Source: Costus lasius | Lineage: Eukaryota; Streptophyta; Magnoliopsida; Zingiberales; Costaceae | NCBI GenBank assembly: GCA_027563935.2 | Contig: CM050450.1 | Span: 8,787,957 to 8,851,956, forward strand | DNA: 64,000 nucleotides | Reading direction: 5' to 3' | Part shown: positions 44,445-56,289 of the stretch, piece by piece | Layout: the number at the start of each line of letters is the position of its first letter | How positions within the stretch are numbered: position 1 is the first letter of the stretch | The notes under the pieces: model-generated | What the model was told of the DNA's origin: nothing | The model's database searches: none | Seen by the model: only the letters and a program-made list of their open reading frames with translations | Program-made: the position numbers and the translations under genes

Positions 44445-45735
44445 AGGGAAAAGAGAGCCAGCTTGCCTTGCTCCTAGTAGTAAGTTCCTTATAATTCTTC
44501 CTATTTCACACAATCTGCAACTTCAGAGGACAAATACAATCCATTGTGTCCTAATATTATGTGGGATTCCTAGTATCACCAGTGAATCAGATATTAAATT
44601 TCACTTTAACTTATCATGTGCTTTTTCAAGATCTATTTTGTTGTACATAAAAGACTTCTCTTTCATTGCCTGTGTTTGTAATAACTCTCAGATATAGTAA
44701 CATTATCCTACATATGTTCATGCAACACAAATGGATGAAATAAATCAGACATAATATCCGTTAGTCAAGCTTTGATCTTAGTGGTTAATTATCCTAAGCA
44801 GGAGCCCTGCCTAGCAAGTGCTATTAGGGCCCTGTTTGGAGCTTTGGATGTATGCATAGAATGTTGAGCATCATCCAGTTTATTCACGCATCTGCATGTG
44901 ACCTGTGCATGGTTAGCAAGCACGGTGATCAAAGGGTTCTGGCAGGACCCACACGTATCACTGCCTAGGTATGGTCCTTGCCTAGGATATTTATATAATC
45001 TTAGTAGATTACAAATCTTACAACGAGATCCTTAAAAAAATGTCTTAGGAGGGACCCTAATCACATATCTTCTCATGTTATTTGATCCTCACCTTTCATT
45101 TAAATGTCAAATTATTTATAGTTTTTTAGTTAGAGAAATAAAGAGAAAGATTATCATTTAGGAAGATGTGTGGTTAGGATTCTTTCTATTCCTTCATAGG
45201 ATTTTCTTTTACTCATTATAGTGACTATCTTGTATGACATATTACCCAACCTATGGGTTTTAATGATTGAACCTATTCTAGGTGATCAACTTGTTGAGTA
45301 AGGACTATGAAGGTATTGTCATACTTTATGCATAATATTGCCTCAAACTTTCTAACAATATCAAACTCCAAAGGACCTATGATTTTGTAATTCTTTTGCT
45401 ATAAAAATTATCAAAGCTTCATAGCGTCTGATACTTTCTCCAAAATCTTATTATTATTTATTCTGGGAATGCCTTTGCACCAAACTTAATTGTTTTCTCT
45501 TTTTATGCTTTTTCTAGACATGCTTTATTTGGCCAACTTTTATTGGCCATTCTAGTATATAATAACTTTATTATATGATCTCTTCATTCTCTCGTGATTT
45601 AATAATAATATTATGAGATGATTGAGTCATATTTTCTCAAAAAAAAAAAAATGATAGCATCAATTACTTTATTATAGTTTATATGTTGTATAGGCTTAAC
45701 AAGAATATTCCTAACTTTACCTTTCAATCTATGAG
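44445..45735. other. Intergenic spacer
   Basis: AT-rich flank between the small gene and the gypsy element. A frame at 44371-44697 overlaps exon 2 in another phase and is not supported. Nothing else seen. Confidence 0.45.
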
Positions 45736-45740
45736 CTAAG
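45736..45740. repeat. Target site duplication CTAAG (left copy)
   Basis: CTAAG directly before the LTR end TGTCA at 45741. The same five bases follow the other LTR at 53830-53834. Five bases is the normal Ty3/gypsy target size. Confidence 0.75.
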
Positions 45741-47398
45741 TGTCACGCACACGATTACACTAATAATTTTTTTTTTAAACTAAGACTAGATGCCACAAAG
45801 ACGAGTCACGCAGGAATCGAACATACCAACTAGGTAGCCCGCGCAGGGGAAACAAAGCAGAAGAAGATGTGAAAGCAGCCAATGCAGAGGCAGCAGCACT
45901 GGTCGGAAAGCGTGACCGGCAGGAGAGACGCACCTCACCTCAGCCTTCACATAATAGAGAACAGGAACACCGAACGCTCTACACGCAAATAGAAAAAAGG
46001 CAAACAAACCAAAATATGCTGCACTCAGATAGCCGAAAGAACAACAAGGGGAAGGAAAGCTACGCGCAGGTAGCCGAACAACACAATCACGTCCACTCGC
46101 AGGTGGACCAAAATACAAGAGAAGGATGACGGAAACTCACGTCGCCGAAAGGAAAATACGTAACACACGAAGAAGCCGAACACAAACACTACAACCCAGA
46201 ACGAAACACCTTCGCCGACAATGAGCAACAGACGCACGGTCGTCGAGAGGATGTCGGAAGAAAGGGGAGGGTAGAAACGCAAGCCCGACGAGAACGGAAG
46301 AGAGGGAGGCAGAGAAGTCGAGCGCCGGGACCGAGAACGAACGATGAAAACCCTGTAAGAACCAACTTAACCAGACGAGGAAGAAGATACCTCGTCAGAG
46401 CCGAGTCGTCGGCTCCACCTCAGCTGCACCGACTGAAGACAGAAGAAAACGAAACGTAGAGCACCTTCGACTCCGCACCGCCACGCAACCGCCCATTGGA
46501 TGTCGGAAGGTTGGCCGGAGTTCCCCGCCGAACGCCGGACCGAGAGGGGAAGGGAACATCAGACAAAACACCGTGAATCGCCGAGAGATCTGTAGAGTGG
46601 GAACAGAGTGAGCGTTGTCCCTTGAAGCCTTCGTGAGCGTCGCCTATATGGCGTCGCTTCGACTTCTGACGCCAGCTTGGATGCCGGGTGGACGAGTCTC
46701 TGGTTGCCACATCAGATCCACATCAGAGTGGTTCGGATGCAAGCCAGCCTGTCAACTGCGTCCGCCGCTTGCCACCCGAGTCGCCCGTTGAGGGACGCCA
46801 CGCGGCCACCGCCCGCTGGAGCTCATTTGCTCGCTGGAGTTGCGCCGCCAGCTCAGCTTCACCACCCGACATCGCCAGCCGTCGTTTGCCACGCGGCCGA
46901 CATCTCCCTGAACGAGGGCCTTGAGTCTCTCGTTCGTCTGCTATCGAGGGTGTCGCTTCACCGACCGAAACCGCTTCCCGCTGTTCCCGTGCCACGCGGA
47001 AGCTCCGCTCGCCGACGAAGATCCACACGGCGTTATTGCTCCTTCCCGAGGTCGCCGCCGACCTCGTCTTCCCCGTCCGTCAGCGCGTGCCCCTGGAACT
47101 CGAACTGCCACCGCTCGTTCCACGCGCGTGAGATCTCGCCAGATCTCAATCCTCTCCTCGTGCTCCACGCGTCGAGCCCGCCGCCGGTCTCCAGCCATCT
47201 GTCACCGGCCGCCGCAGAAGCTCGAAGGCGAGTTGCGTCACCAACGGACGCTACCGTCCGTCTCGATCAGACGCCGCCCGCCTGCCCAAATTAACGCCGA
47301 GCCCTAATCTCTCAAAGGGTTGGATTTTGGGCCGATTTTGACTCGGTCAACGGCCCAGTTGACCGGTTGAAATCGGGCCCTAATCCTTGGGTCTAACA
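45741..47398 (-). repeat. 3' LTR of the chromovirus
   Basis: Minus strand begins TGTTAGACCC next to the polypurine tract and ends GCGTGACA at 45741. Length 1,658 bp. The start is GGGCC/GGCCCA-rich like other LTRs in this window. A CATATAGG TATA-like word lies near 46645 on the minus strand. Its open frames (for example 46677-47294 plus) are composition effects. Confidence 0.75.
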
Positions 47399-47410
47399 TC
47401 CTCCCCCGCC
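47399..47410 (-). other. Polypurine tract of the chromovirus
   Basis: Minus strand GGCGGGGGAGGA immediately before TGTTAG. It is nearly identical to the tract of the gag-only element at 4269-4282. Confidence 0.85.
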
Positions 47411-48720
47411 TGAGGTGGTCGCCGTCGTCGGCGACTCGAGGTAGCTCCTCAGCTCACCCTCGAACTACTATAGTTCGGAAGCCTTGTGCCAGGTTGCTTC
47501 CTCTATGGGGGATCCATCCCATCGGATGAGAAACTCTGTGCGTCGGTTCCTTTTACTTTGCCCCAAAACTCGGTGATCTAGAATACTGCCGATCCTCCGG
47601 TGGAACTCTGTCCTAACCATTGGTGGGGCTCAGTAAGATTGGGACCAAGAAGGATCCTCCGGATCCGAGTGAAACTTCCTCAAGAAGCTCACGTGGAATG
47701 TAGGGTGCATTTGCATTCTCTCAGGGAGTTTCAAGCAGTATGCTACTGAGCCCACTCGACTCAATATCTCAAATGGACCATCGTATCTACGAATAAGACC
47801 TCGATGGGCCTCTTTCGCCGAGATCTTCCTCCAGATCTGCGGGGTGAATCAGAGAAGAACTAAGTCGCCTATCGCGAATTCTTCGTCCCGACGTCGGCGA
47901 TTGGCATACCTTTGCATCCGTTGCGGAGCCAACTCCAAGCTATCTCTAGTCTCTCGGAGTGAGTCGATTCGTTCCCGAGCTTCCCGTTGAGCTGCAGGGC
48001 ACTTCCCCTCGGAATCCCTTTGCACCACGTCAACAGGCGTTAGGGGCTGTCTTCCTAACACTAGCTCAAATGGCCTGTGGCCAGTGGCGGATGACTTCTG
48101 CAAGTTGTAGACATACTGTGCCACATCTATCCACTTCACCTAGTCCTTTTGATTGGCGGTCACAAAGTGACGGAGATAATCTTCCACGAGAGCATTCACT
48201 CGCTCGGTTTGCCTATCCATTTGAGGATGATTGGCTGTGGAAAAGTTTAATTTGGACCCCAACTTATTGAACAATATTGTCTAAAAGCGTCCAGTAAAAC
48301 GGGCATTCCTATCGCTCACAATATCCACTGGGATGCCAAAATGTTTCACCACATTTTGAAAGAATAACTATGCAGCAACTCTTGCTGTACAGGGCTCAGG
48401 GGCTGGGATAAAGAGTCCATACTTGGAGAACCTATCAACCACTACCAGCACTGAGCTCTTCCCATCAACCTTTGGAAACCCACTAATAAAGTCCATGGAC
48501 ACACTCGTCCAGGACGTCTCGGGAACAGGCAGCGGTTGTAATAACCTTGCCTCTAGTCTCTGATCGATCTTGTCTTGCTGGCAAATATGATAAGTGCGGA
48601 TATACATCTCAATGTCTGCGCGCATATCGGGCCAATAGCACGATCATGCCAACAAGGCAAACATTCTGCGTTGCCCTGGATGCCCAACCCAAGGTGTATC
48701 ATGGAGCTTCCTCAGTAGCG
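47411..48720 (-). pseudogene. Integrase and chromodomain region of the chromovirus
   Basis: Minus-strand pieces in order: integrase core beginning WTSVSMDFISGFPKVDGKSS with the first catalytic Asp near 48500; the second Asp region (DIVSDRNARFTGRF) near 48300; the third-residue region near 48230; then WIDVAQYVYNLQKSSATGH (48075-48130) and the GPFEILSRVGSVAY-type fold. A chromodomain (RRTEFLIRWDGSPIEEATWH) lies near 47510-47580. Stops replace Trp or Gln codons at several points, so no full protein is encoded. Chromodomains target integration to marked heterochromatin in this clade. Confidence 0.8.
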
Positions 48721-50250
48721 CTCCTGGCGCAGTCCACCCATCGATGGGACTAATGGCCTACCGCCTCTGGCCATGACAACATCATCTGGACCTAGATAAT
48801 AACGTCGGATTGTGCCCGACTTAATCTGCTGAACTAGCTTTTGATTCTTCTCATCAAAAACGGAGGCTGTCTTGATTCTGACTAGCAGATCCCCTTCCAC
48901 TCTGGATAGGGTGCAGCACAAAAGAGCATTAAGTCTACTGAGCGCGTCAGACACAACGTTGGCTTTACCCGGTTTGTGTTCCCATTGGAACTGGAATTCA
49001 ACCAAGAATTCCTGCCAACTTGCCTGTTTTGCCGACAACTTTTTTTGCGTGGTGAAATAAGTATTCGCTTCATTGTCGATTTTTATCACAAAGGCACACT
49101 CGAGAAGGTAGACCCTCCAGGTCCCGAGGCAATGTACCATTGCCACCATTTCCTTCTTGTGAGCCGAGTATCACTGCTCAATCTCATTTAGCTTCCGACT
49201 CTCGAAAACTACAGGATGTCCATCCTGCAATAAGACACCATAGATAGCTTAGTCCAAAGCATCGGTGTGAACCTCAAAAAGCATACTGAAGTCGGGTAAC
49301 TTCAGGATCGGTTCAGAGGCGATGCGGTCCTTCAACTCCTGGAAGGCTGACTGACACCGATCATGCCACTCCCATTTTGAGTTCTTTTTCAGCAGATTAC
49401 TGAGGGGTGCGGCTATTCTTGAACAGCCGGTGATGAACTTACGATAGAAGTTCACCACTCCGAGAAAACTCCGTAACTCGGTTAGGTTTGAGGGGGCGTG
49501 CCATTCCGCAATGGCTTGGATCTTCGCCTGATCCATGCGCACTTGTCCGTGGCCCACGACGTGTCCGAGAAATGTAATCTCATTCGTCACGAATGAGCAT
49601 TTCTCCAACTTTAAATAAAGTTGGTTATCCCTCAAAGTCTATAACACCTGCCTTAAATGGCCCAAGTGCTCCTCAACGCTTGAGGAATAGATGACGATAT
49701 CATCTAAATACACGACCACGAACTCATCTAAGAATGAGGCTAAAACTTGGTTCATTAGATGACGAACATGGCGGGTGCATTTGTGAGTCCAAAGGGCATC
49801 ACTAAGAACTCAAATGACCCATATCGTGTCACACATGCGGTTTTCTTTTCGTCGCCCTTGGCGATACGAACTTGCCAATCACCTGATCTCAGGTCTAGCT
49901 TTGTGAAAACCTTTGCTTTCCCAAGTCGATCTATCAGATCGGGGATAAGCAGAATAGGATAACTGTCCCTCGCTGTTATTTTATTCAAGGCTCTGTTATT
50001 TTGGAAGAGGACTGGGGCCCCATATGGCGAAACCGTAGGCTGGACAAACCCTGCTTCTAGCAATTCGTCCAATTGCTTATGAAGCTCGGCTAACTCTACC
50101 GAAGCCATACGATATGGAGCCTTAGAGGGAGGAGTAGATCCTGCCACAAGCTCTATCTTGTGGTCGATCCCTCTCCTAGGGGGAAGGTGTTTAGGAAGCT
50201 CCGAATGCATCACATCGGAGTACTCTTCTAACAAGCCCTTCACTATCGAG
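48721..50250 (-). pseudogene. Reverse transcriptase and RNase H of the chromovirus
   Basis: Reverse transcriptase: [36 protein letters not shown] and [12 protein letters not shown] at about 49755-50160, then the YLDD catalytic motif at about 49699-49710. The linker ITFLGHVVG and RSFLGVVNFYRKFI follow, then RNase H with HTDALD near 49255 and KPGKANVVSDALSRL near 48930. In-frame stops occur near 49640, 49252 and 49170. The order and motifs are standard for Ty3/gypsy. Confidence 0.85.
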
Positions 50251-50258
50251 GGGACTTC

Positions 50259-50720
50259 TCATTCACAAGGAGAGTCATCAGTCCAAATAGCCATTAAGGT
50301 TGTGTCACCTTGACGCAACCCTGCCGCTAAGGCATTGGCTGACAAGGGGACCCCTCTTAAATCCCTCTTCTTTCCCTTCATCGTCGACATGCTCCCAATA
50401 CACGACACGAAACTAGGGACTTGCTCGTCATAAATCTGTATTCCATACAGATGTGACATCACACCAATCTTGACTTTTCTCAAAAGCTCAAGTCCAAAGA
50501 TAGCTTCATAATCAGCTAACTTTAGGATCTTTGCATGGCAACGGCCACGCCAATTGCTCACCGCAATATCGACGTCATAAGATATCCCTAAGACTTGTGG
50601 GTCTACCTCACCGACCGACCTGACTCGGTCCCGTGCAGGAGATATCTTAAGGCCGATTCTAGTTGCTATCGGTTGTCCTATAAACAAGTGCGAAACACCT
50701 ATATCGATCATAGCATTCAC
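50259..50720 (-). pseudogene. Aspartic protease region of the chromovirus
   Basis: A retropepsin-like segment: NAMIDIGVSHLFIGQPIA holds the position of the catalytic D-(S/T)-G but reads D-I-G, a change that should abolish activity. It continues with the GISYDVDIAV and DYEAIFGLELL blocks seen in plant gypsy proteases. Confidence 0.78.
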
Positions 50721-50723
50721 ATG

Positions 50724-51815
50724 TTACGCATTTAAGAGACAGTCAACATAAAGCAAAGTAGGCCTTTCATTAATAGTAGATGAAGTTGCAAGTATAAGAG
50801 AGTTAAGGAGTCCCTCTGGCTCCTTTACATTTTCTTTTTCTGCCACTAAGGCAGCCAAGTAGTCCCTCTTGGGGCAGTTCTTTATCATATGTGGACCTCC
50901 ATATATATAGCAAGCCATGCGGGTGCTTGTTGTCTTTGGCCTCGAGGTAGCTAGTCGGTTCTTCACCGACTTGTACTCCTTTGGTGCTGGGTGGCTCTTT
51001 CTCACGAAGGGCTTCTTGCCCTTAGCTGCATAGGGGGTCCTCGACCTCGAGGAGGATGCGCCAGTGTGATGATGATGCGGGGGCGGGTCCCTCGACTCCT
51101 TACGATCTATAAGGCATTCAGCAGCTATCATTGCCGTTTTAAGAGATAGAAACTCTTGGCAGCGCAGTTCATCCCGGGCCCACACTTGGAGTCCATCCAT
51201 GAAGTGGTAAAGTCGGGCCTTCTCTGACAGGTCATCGATCTCAAGCATAACTTGAGCGAACCGCTGGACATAGTCCCGTAATGCGCCAGTGTGCTTGAGT
51301 CGCTTTAGTGCGTCATGCGCTGCACAATAAGAGTTCCTGGGCAGGAACTGATTCTTGATCTCTTCTTTGAGCTCTCCCCATGAGAGCTTTCGGGCGGGAT
51401 CCTGCCCAAATAAACTGGGTGCGGCCTGAGTCCGCCACCACAGTTTCGCATCTCCGTGGAGATACGCGACACAGGTGTACGCCTGCTCCTCTTCGAGGAC
51501 TTGAACGTTCTAAAAGAACAGCTCCATATCCCACAGGAAGTTCTCAACTTCCTTAGTGGAGCGTATACCCGTAAAGGGCGCAGGTTCATGGACGCGCCGT
51601 CGCACAGCGGTCACTTGGCCACCCTCGGCCTGAGGTTGCTGCTAGGCAGCTTGGCGATCCACGCGGATTTGAAGGTCTGCATTAGTAGCAGCCAGAGTGT
51701 TATTAGAGGTGATCAACTGCTTTACCAAGTCTACCAGATTCTGGTCTCCTATAACAGTAGCATCTCCCACAGTATCTTCAAGGATGCCGATGCGTTCGCT
51801 GTTGTTTAGCACCAT
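50724..51815 (-). pseudogene. Gag of the chromovirus
   Basis: Begins at ATG 51815 with a short leader (NNSERIGILEDTV) and coiled-coil-like segment, then AYLHGDAKLWWRTQ and LKEEIKNQFLPRN (Retrotrans_gag core, 51300-51480), MLEIDDLSEKARLYHFMDGL, and a zinc knuckle reading CYIYGGPHMIKNC in which the second Cys is Tyr. In-frame stops near 51512 and 51643 and one at 50723 break the frame. Confidence 0.82.
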
Positions 51816-51975
51816 TTTCGCAACTTACAGACTATAGTAGTTTTCTGCTCTGCTCTCTACAGAACCCTCACACAGAACTGCAGCCTACTATTCTGTTCTT
51901 TACAGACTTACAGAACAGAACAGAAGCACAAACAACAGCAGAAAATACCCAAAATACGACTTGGAACGTGACCTG

Positions 51976-51988
51976 GGCTCTGATACCA
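51976..51988 (-). other. Primer binding site of the chromovirus
   Basis: Minus strand TGGTATCAGAGCC, three bases after the LTR end TGACA. Complementary to initiator tRNA-Met. Confidence 0.9.
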
Positions 51989-51991
51989 GTC

Positions 51992-53829
51992 TGTCAAGCC
52001 CACGATTCCCCTCGGAATCCCTTTGCACCATGTCAACAAGTGTTAGGGACTGTCTTCCTAGCACTAGCTCAAATGGGCTGTGGCCAGTGGCGGATGACTT
52101 CTGCAAGTTATAGACATACTGTGCCACATCTATCTACTTCACCCAGTCCTCTTGACTCGAGTCCAAATACGTCAACGCAGGCGTCGCAACGGTCAAAACC
52201 GCTAGATTGGGCACGACTGGCGGAGACGATTCCTCGAACCTGCTCCCAGCCCGACTGTGGACTCGTGCGGAAGATCGCTGCCGTTCCAACACGGCTCGGA
52301 TCAACGCTCGCGATTCACCGAAGATTGGTGTCGCTAAGTCGAACCGGGTTTTACCCGAACCCAAATGGGACTCGCCCGTAACCGACCACGTCAGACAAGG
52401 TCCGCGACAGAATCCGGACACGCACACGTGTCAAAGAGAGAATAAAGTAGAGTAGCCGAACTCACCCAACGTCTGTGGATCAAGTCGGCGCCCGGCGATT
52501 TTGGACGATGGTTCGCACGACGTCACACGTCGGTGACAGAAAGAATCCGATCAGCTCCTCACTCGCACGCTGGCGAAGAGGCAGGATGACGCTCCGTAGG
52601 TAACGTCCCACGTAGGAGACGGAGGTACCAAGGGACTCGTCCTTCTCACGCGTAGGTGAGAACGGTCGGAGGGGAGGTTCGCCCGAGGGCGTCCAGCCAA
52701 GGCAGCCAGCCTTGGTCGCACGTAGGCGACAGTCGGCGCCAGAGAGTGACGCTCGCTCGAAGGCGAGCTCAACTGAGAAGGGCACATGGGGAGGAGGGAG
52801 GCGCTGGCCACCCGCTAGACCACTGCCTGAAGGATGATGTGGCTGCAGGCGCTGATGCAGAGGGCGTCCGGCGGACGGACGACGGCTGACGAAAGGCGGA
52901 GGAGGTGGCACTTGTTCGTTCGTCCTACGCTGCAACCCGACTCGGCGGACGCTGGCCGCCGTCGATCCTAACTCCACCCGTGGACGTCGATACTGGAAGA
53001 GCAGGCGTCGCACGCAAGCGACGGAAGAGGAAGCTCGGCACCGGACGCACGCTGGTGACCGCCGACGACCGGAAACAAGGCTCGCACGAGCAGCAGGGAA
53101 GGAGAGGCTCCGCATGCAGGCGGAGCAGGGCTCGTCTGGCGAGCAACGATCGAGCCCCGCGCACAGGAAGCCGGCACCGGACGAGGAGAAAGCGAACGGC
53201 GGAGATAGGGAAGACTGCCGGGAGCCGCGCACTCAATCGGGGGAGAAAACAGGAAACGACGGCGAGGGAAAACGGAGTTACCTCGGCGATCACTCAGGCC
53301 GCCGGCTCCGTCGAGTCGGTGAAACTGATGTGAAGCCACCTTCCGAGGCGCTCTGGAGCTCCGCCGGCGACGAGGACGATGATCGTGACGGCGACGAGTC
53401 GAAGAAGAGAGGGGGGGGGGGGCGGAGTTAACCGTGGCGTTCCACCTCCCACCCGCACCACTGGAACACCAAGTAGACTCCGCCGACGACGGCGTCCGAC
53501 GAAGACAGCACCGACGAACTCACCGGAATGGAGGAGGAGACGTCGAGTTCCGCCGGGGCACACTGCTCACTCTCTCTTTCTTTGAGTCTTCGAAAATGAC
53601 AACTTTTTCTTCAACGTACCCGCACGCGGCCGGATGCCCTCTCCCGTCACCTCAGCCCACTCTGCCCTCGCGTGCCCTCGACGCAACGCGCGTGAGATCG
53701 CCTGCTGGGCGAATTTCCAAACTGGATCCGGATTCGGGCGGCACCCGATCCAATCCACCAGCAAACACAAGGCGGGCTGGGTTAGGCTGCTATTTGGGCC
53801 GCGTCCAAATTCGGCCCGCAGGCCTAACA
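51992..53829 (-). repeat. 5' LTR of the chromovirus, containing an inserted pol fragment
   Basis: Minus strand begins TGTTAGGCCT at 53829 and ends CTTGACA at 51992, next to the primer site. The 14 bases at the inner end, TGTCAAGCCCACGA on the plus strand, resemble TGTCACGCACACGA of the other LTR. Between 52006 and 52155 there is a copy of the element's integrase region. Beyond that, sequence is GC-rich with recurring GTAGG(T/C/A)GA-type words. The open frames in 52480-53964 have no known domains. Confidence 0.6.
52006..52155 (-). repeat. Second copy of 150 bp of the integrase region (source 48003-48152)
   Basis: Both segments run TTCCCCTCGGAATCCCTTTG ... AGTCCT(T/C)TTGA in the same orientation, with roughly ten scattered differences. 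On the minus strand both encode AQYVYNLQKSSATGH and the FELVLGRQ block. Confidence 0.9.
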
Positions 53830-53834
53830 CTAAG
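53830..53834. repeat. Target site duplication CTAAG (right copy)
   Basis: CTAAG directly after the outer end of the right LTR, matching 45736-45740. Confidence 0.75.
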
Positions 53835-56067
53835 TTCCTTTCTCATGTTGACTAGGTTACCCTTGTCAATTTTGTCCTTAATTATAATTCGTTCACTTTT
53901 TGTTTCTTATTTCCTCTCATATGCCACAGGAAAATCGTTTATATTACTAAATATTTTCTTATGAGAATTCATTCCTCTTCTAATTGTTTACACCTTATTA
54001 AATGGCCAACTCACCAAACCTAAGCATATGGAGGGGTGGTTAACTTAATGTCAGCTAAGTATAGGAATGTGAAGTTATAGGAGTGAGTATAATTTTGGAA
54101 ACTTCATCGAAGGCTGGGAAATACATCTTAGTTCCCTTTCAATACTAATATTTAGATTGACAATTGGACTTTTGATCTCTCTGTTTCTTGTAAACTTATC
54201 GTCGTGGAATTAACACTGCTAAATTGGTTTATGTCTAAATCAATGTGGGGAAGTTGATAACATGATGGATTAGTAGTCAAATACTTTGGTTTTGGTGGCA
54301 TTCAAATTTGATCCTTAGGATGGAGATCCCTATATTTTCTAATGAGGAAAAGTTCTTATTGATGATTGCTGAGGTGTAGTCGCAACTAAGCATACAAATT
54401 CCTTAAGCATACGCCTTCAACTAACTACTTAACCCTTGGTGCAAACTTTGGCAACTTCAAGTACCTCATAATGTTTAATTTCCTTTTTCGGAAACTCTTC
54501 CACCACACACTTCTCATAAATGATTATCTCAACAGGATTTATCGAAGGATTTGTGATTTTTATTATCTTTATAGTGCACCTATTGACTCCAATAATCGTC
54601 TCTTTTTTACAACCCCTCCACATCCTCTCCCCTTGTGATTTGTGTTATCTACTTTGCAATATACTATATGTTGACCCTAACTCTTGAGAAATGAGAAAAT
54701 TAACTTTTTAAGAAAACTAGTTTGGTCCTTGTTAATGTTGGATTTGCTATAGTTGTGATAGCCAATGGGCTGTGGTTAATCTAGTTTAGTTTGAATTTAG
54801 TTATATATTGTTTTAAGCAAAATGAGTTAAAATCTAGTAATTCTTTATGCACATTCTCTTTTGCATGTAAGTTTCTTATAGTATGCTTTGTCATAAATAA
54901 TGCATTCAACTGAATAATGTTCTAGTTAACAATTATCCTTGGAACAATAAGACGCAATAACTAGTTTAAAGTTTTGAGCTATTAGATTACTTTTTAATGG
55001 AACAATGGCTCCAAAAGAACTAAACAGATCTGAGAATAATTTGGTTGTAAAGGTCGGGAGCTGCTGCTTCTAATTGTTGTCTGTGGCAAGAGTAGTATGT
55101 TTCCAAATTTGCACTTGTTTTACATTTTATAGTCTTTTTAACTTCTGGTGTCGTCAATAGCCACGTTTCTCTAATGTTTAACGGACACTACCAACATAGC
55201 GCCCTGGCCTCTCACATCAGGGTATCCGATGCAGAACAATGCACACATGATCGCCATGACCTTGTCTGTCTTTATCCACAGTTGGCATGCATTGAAGAGG
55301 AAAAGTCATGGACTTGTTGTTTTCTAGATAACACAAATGGCGTAAAAGTTAATTAAAAGTAATGGACACACTAACTCCAACTTGTCATGCCGGCCAACTT
55401 CCGGATAGGTATTAACCAAAGGTAAATGTGAAGAGCCGAAGAGAGGTAAGAATGGAGGGAAGTTGAGGGAGAAAGGGTCCAATTCATGCAGATTTAAGTG
55501 ATCGATCCAATCAACGATACATGTTAATTTACAGCTGTTGCTTTGAAGGAAAAATAGTTTTGTTTTCTTTCTGATCTCAGCCTACTTCAGAAGCAAAGCA
55601 GCAAATGTAAGCGCCAAGAGAAGTATTTTAGCAGCATGGCCAACTTAATTGAGAAGAATATCGAAGACGATCTTTATAAAGTTCAAGAAGCTTGCAAAAT
55701 GGACAGCGAAAATCCAGATTAACATTGGACACTCTTGTCTGCGCGGTTGCAAATGGTGTCCATAAAGCTCTTCTTACACGACGAAAATGAACCAAGCAAG
55801 CAACTCAACCTGTACAAGTATGGCAGATCCAGAGAAAGTATATTCTACCAACAACACTTTGATTTGCCAAAGCAGAGAGCCAAGTCGATTTATTTTCCCC
55901 CGCATCAACCCCGCATCAACTAGTTGATGTGGAGTTACATAAGGGTATAACTGAAAATTTTGCTGCTGAAACATGCAATGAAACGTCTACTAAATTAAGC
56001 TAGATACTACTGTGCTCTGAGCATGCAAAGAAAGATCAGTACAAACTACAAACGCTGGTCTTCTTGC
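53835..56067. other. Intergenic sequence, no gene recognised
   Basis: AT-rich. Short frames at 54429-54623 (minus), 55174-55356 and 55735-55923 lack similarity. No repeat structure stands out. Confidence 0.45.
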
Positions 56068-56289
56068 TCAACGTTTCTTTGGAACACCTTCTTTGAGCTC
56101 ATGAGCTGCCAAGGCGGTGGAAGGCGGTGGAGGATCTGCAACTCCTGATGATGACTGACCCTGTTTGGCGGCAGTCGTCTGCTCACCAGCCTCCATTAAT
56201 GGAGAAGCCTCAAAGTTTGATAAGTTGTCTGGCAACGCAAACACAGTCTGCGATGCCCTTCTCTGGTGTCTACTGGGCCTATCAGACAT
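56068..56289 (-). CDS. Small hypothetical protein, 73 residues
   Basis: From ATG 56289 the frame encodes MSDRPSRHQRRASQTVFALP, then DNLSNFEASPLMEAGE, a Gln/Ser-rich middle, the run DPPPPS, and a basic end VPKKR. It is hydrophilic without a signal peptide or membrane segment. The N-terminal RHQRRASQ is a plausible basophilic kinase site. I do not recognise the family. Support is the sensible composition, the absence of repeats, and a start in fair context (AAGGATGTC). The frame is open further upstream through a hydrophobic stretch (to 56391), which would give 107 residues; I prefer the shorter form. It could be a chance frame. Confidence 0.35.
   Translation of the reverse strand: MSDRPSRHQRRASQTVFALPDNLSNFEASPLMEAGEQTTAAKQGQSSSGVADPPPPSTALAAHELKEGVPKKR

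Larger units (their letters stand above)
45741..53829 (-). mobile_element. Chromodomain Ty3/gypsy retrotransposon (chromovirus), degenerate
   Basis: An 8,089-bp element in minus orientation: 5' LTR at the right (51992-53829), tRNA-Met primer site, gag, protease, reverse transcriptase, RNase H, integrase, chromodomain, polypurine tract, and 3' LTR at the left (45741-47398). Flanked by CTAAG on both sides. The pol order and the C-terminal chromodomain place it among chromoviruses. Many in-frame stops show that it is dead. The two LTRs share their terminal words but otherwise do not visibly align, and a 150-bp integrase copy sits inside the right LTR; both points are treated as findings. Confidence 0.82.

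Noticed and set aside
45810..45830. tRNA-like B box (GTTCGATTCC on the minus strand)
   Set aside because: Isolated ten-base match inside an LTR without cloverleaf structure.
46677..47307. Frames up to 205 codons in the left LTR of the chromovirus
   Set aside because: Same reason: GC-rich LTR, no domain similarity.
52480..53964. Frames of 70-250 codons in the right LTR of the chromovirus
   Set aside because: Arg/Ser/Pro-rich translations of GC-rich LTR DNA, mutually overlapping on both strands.
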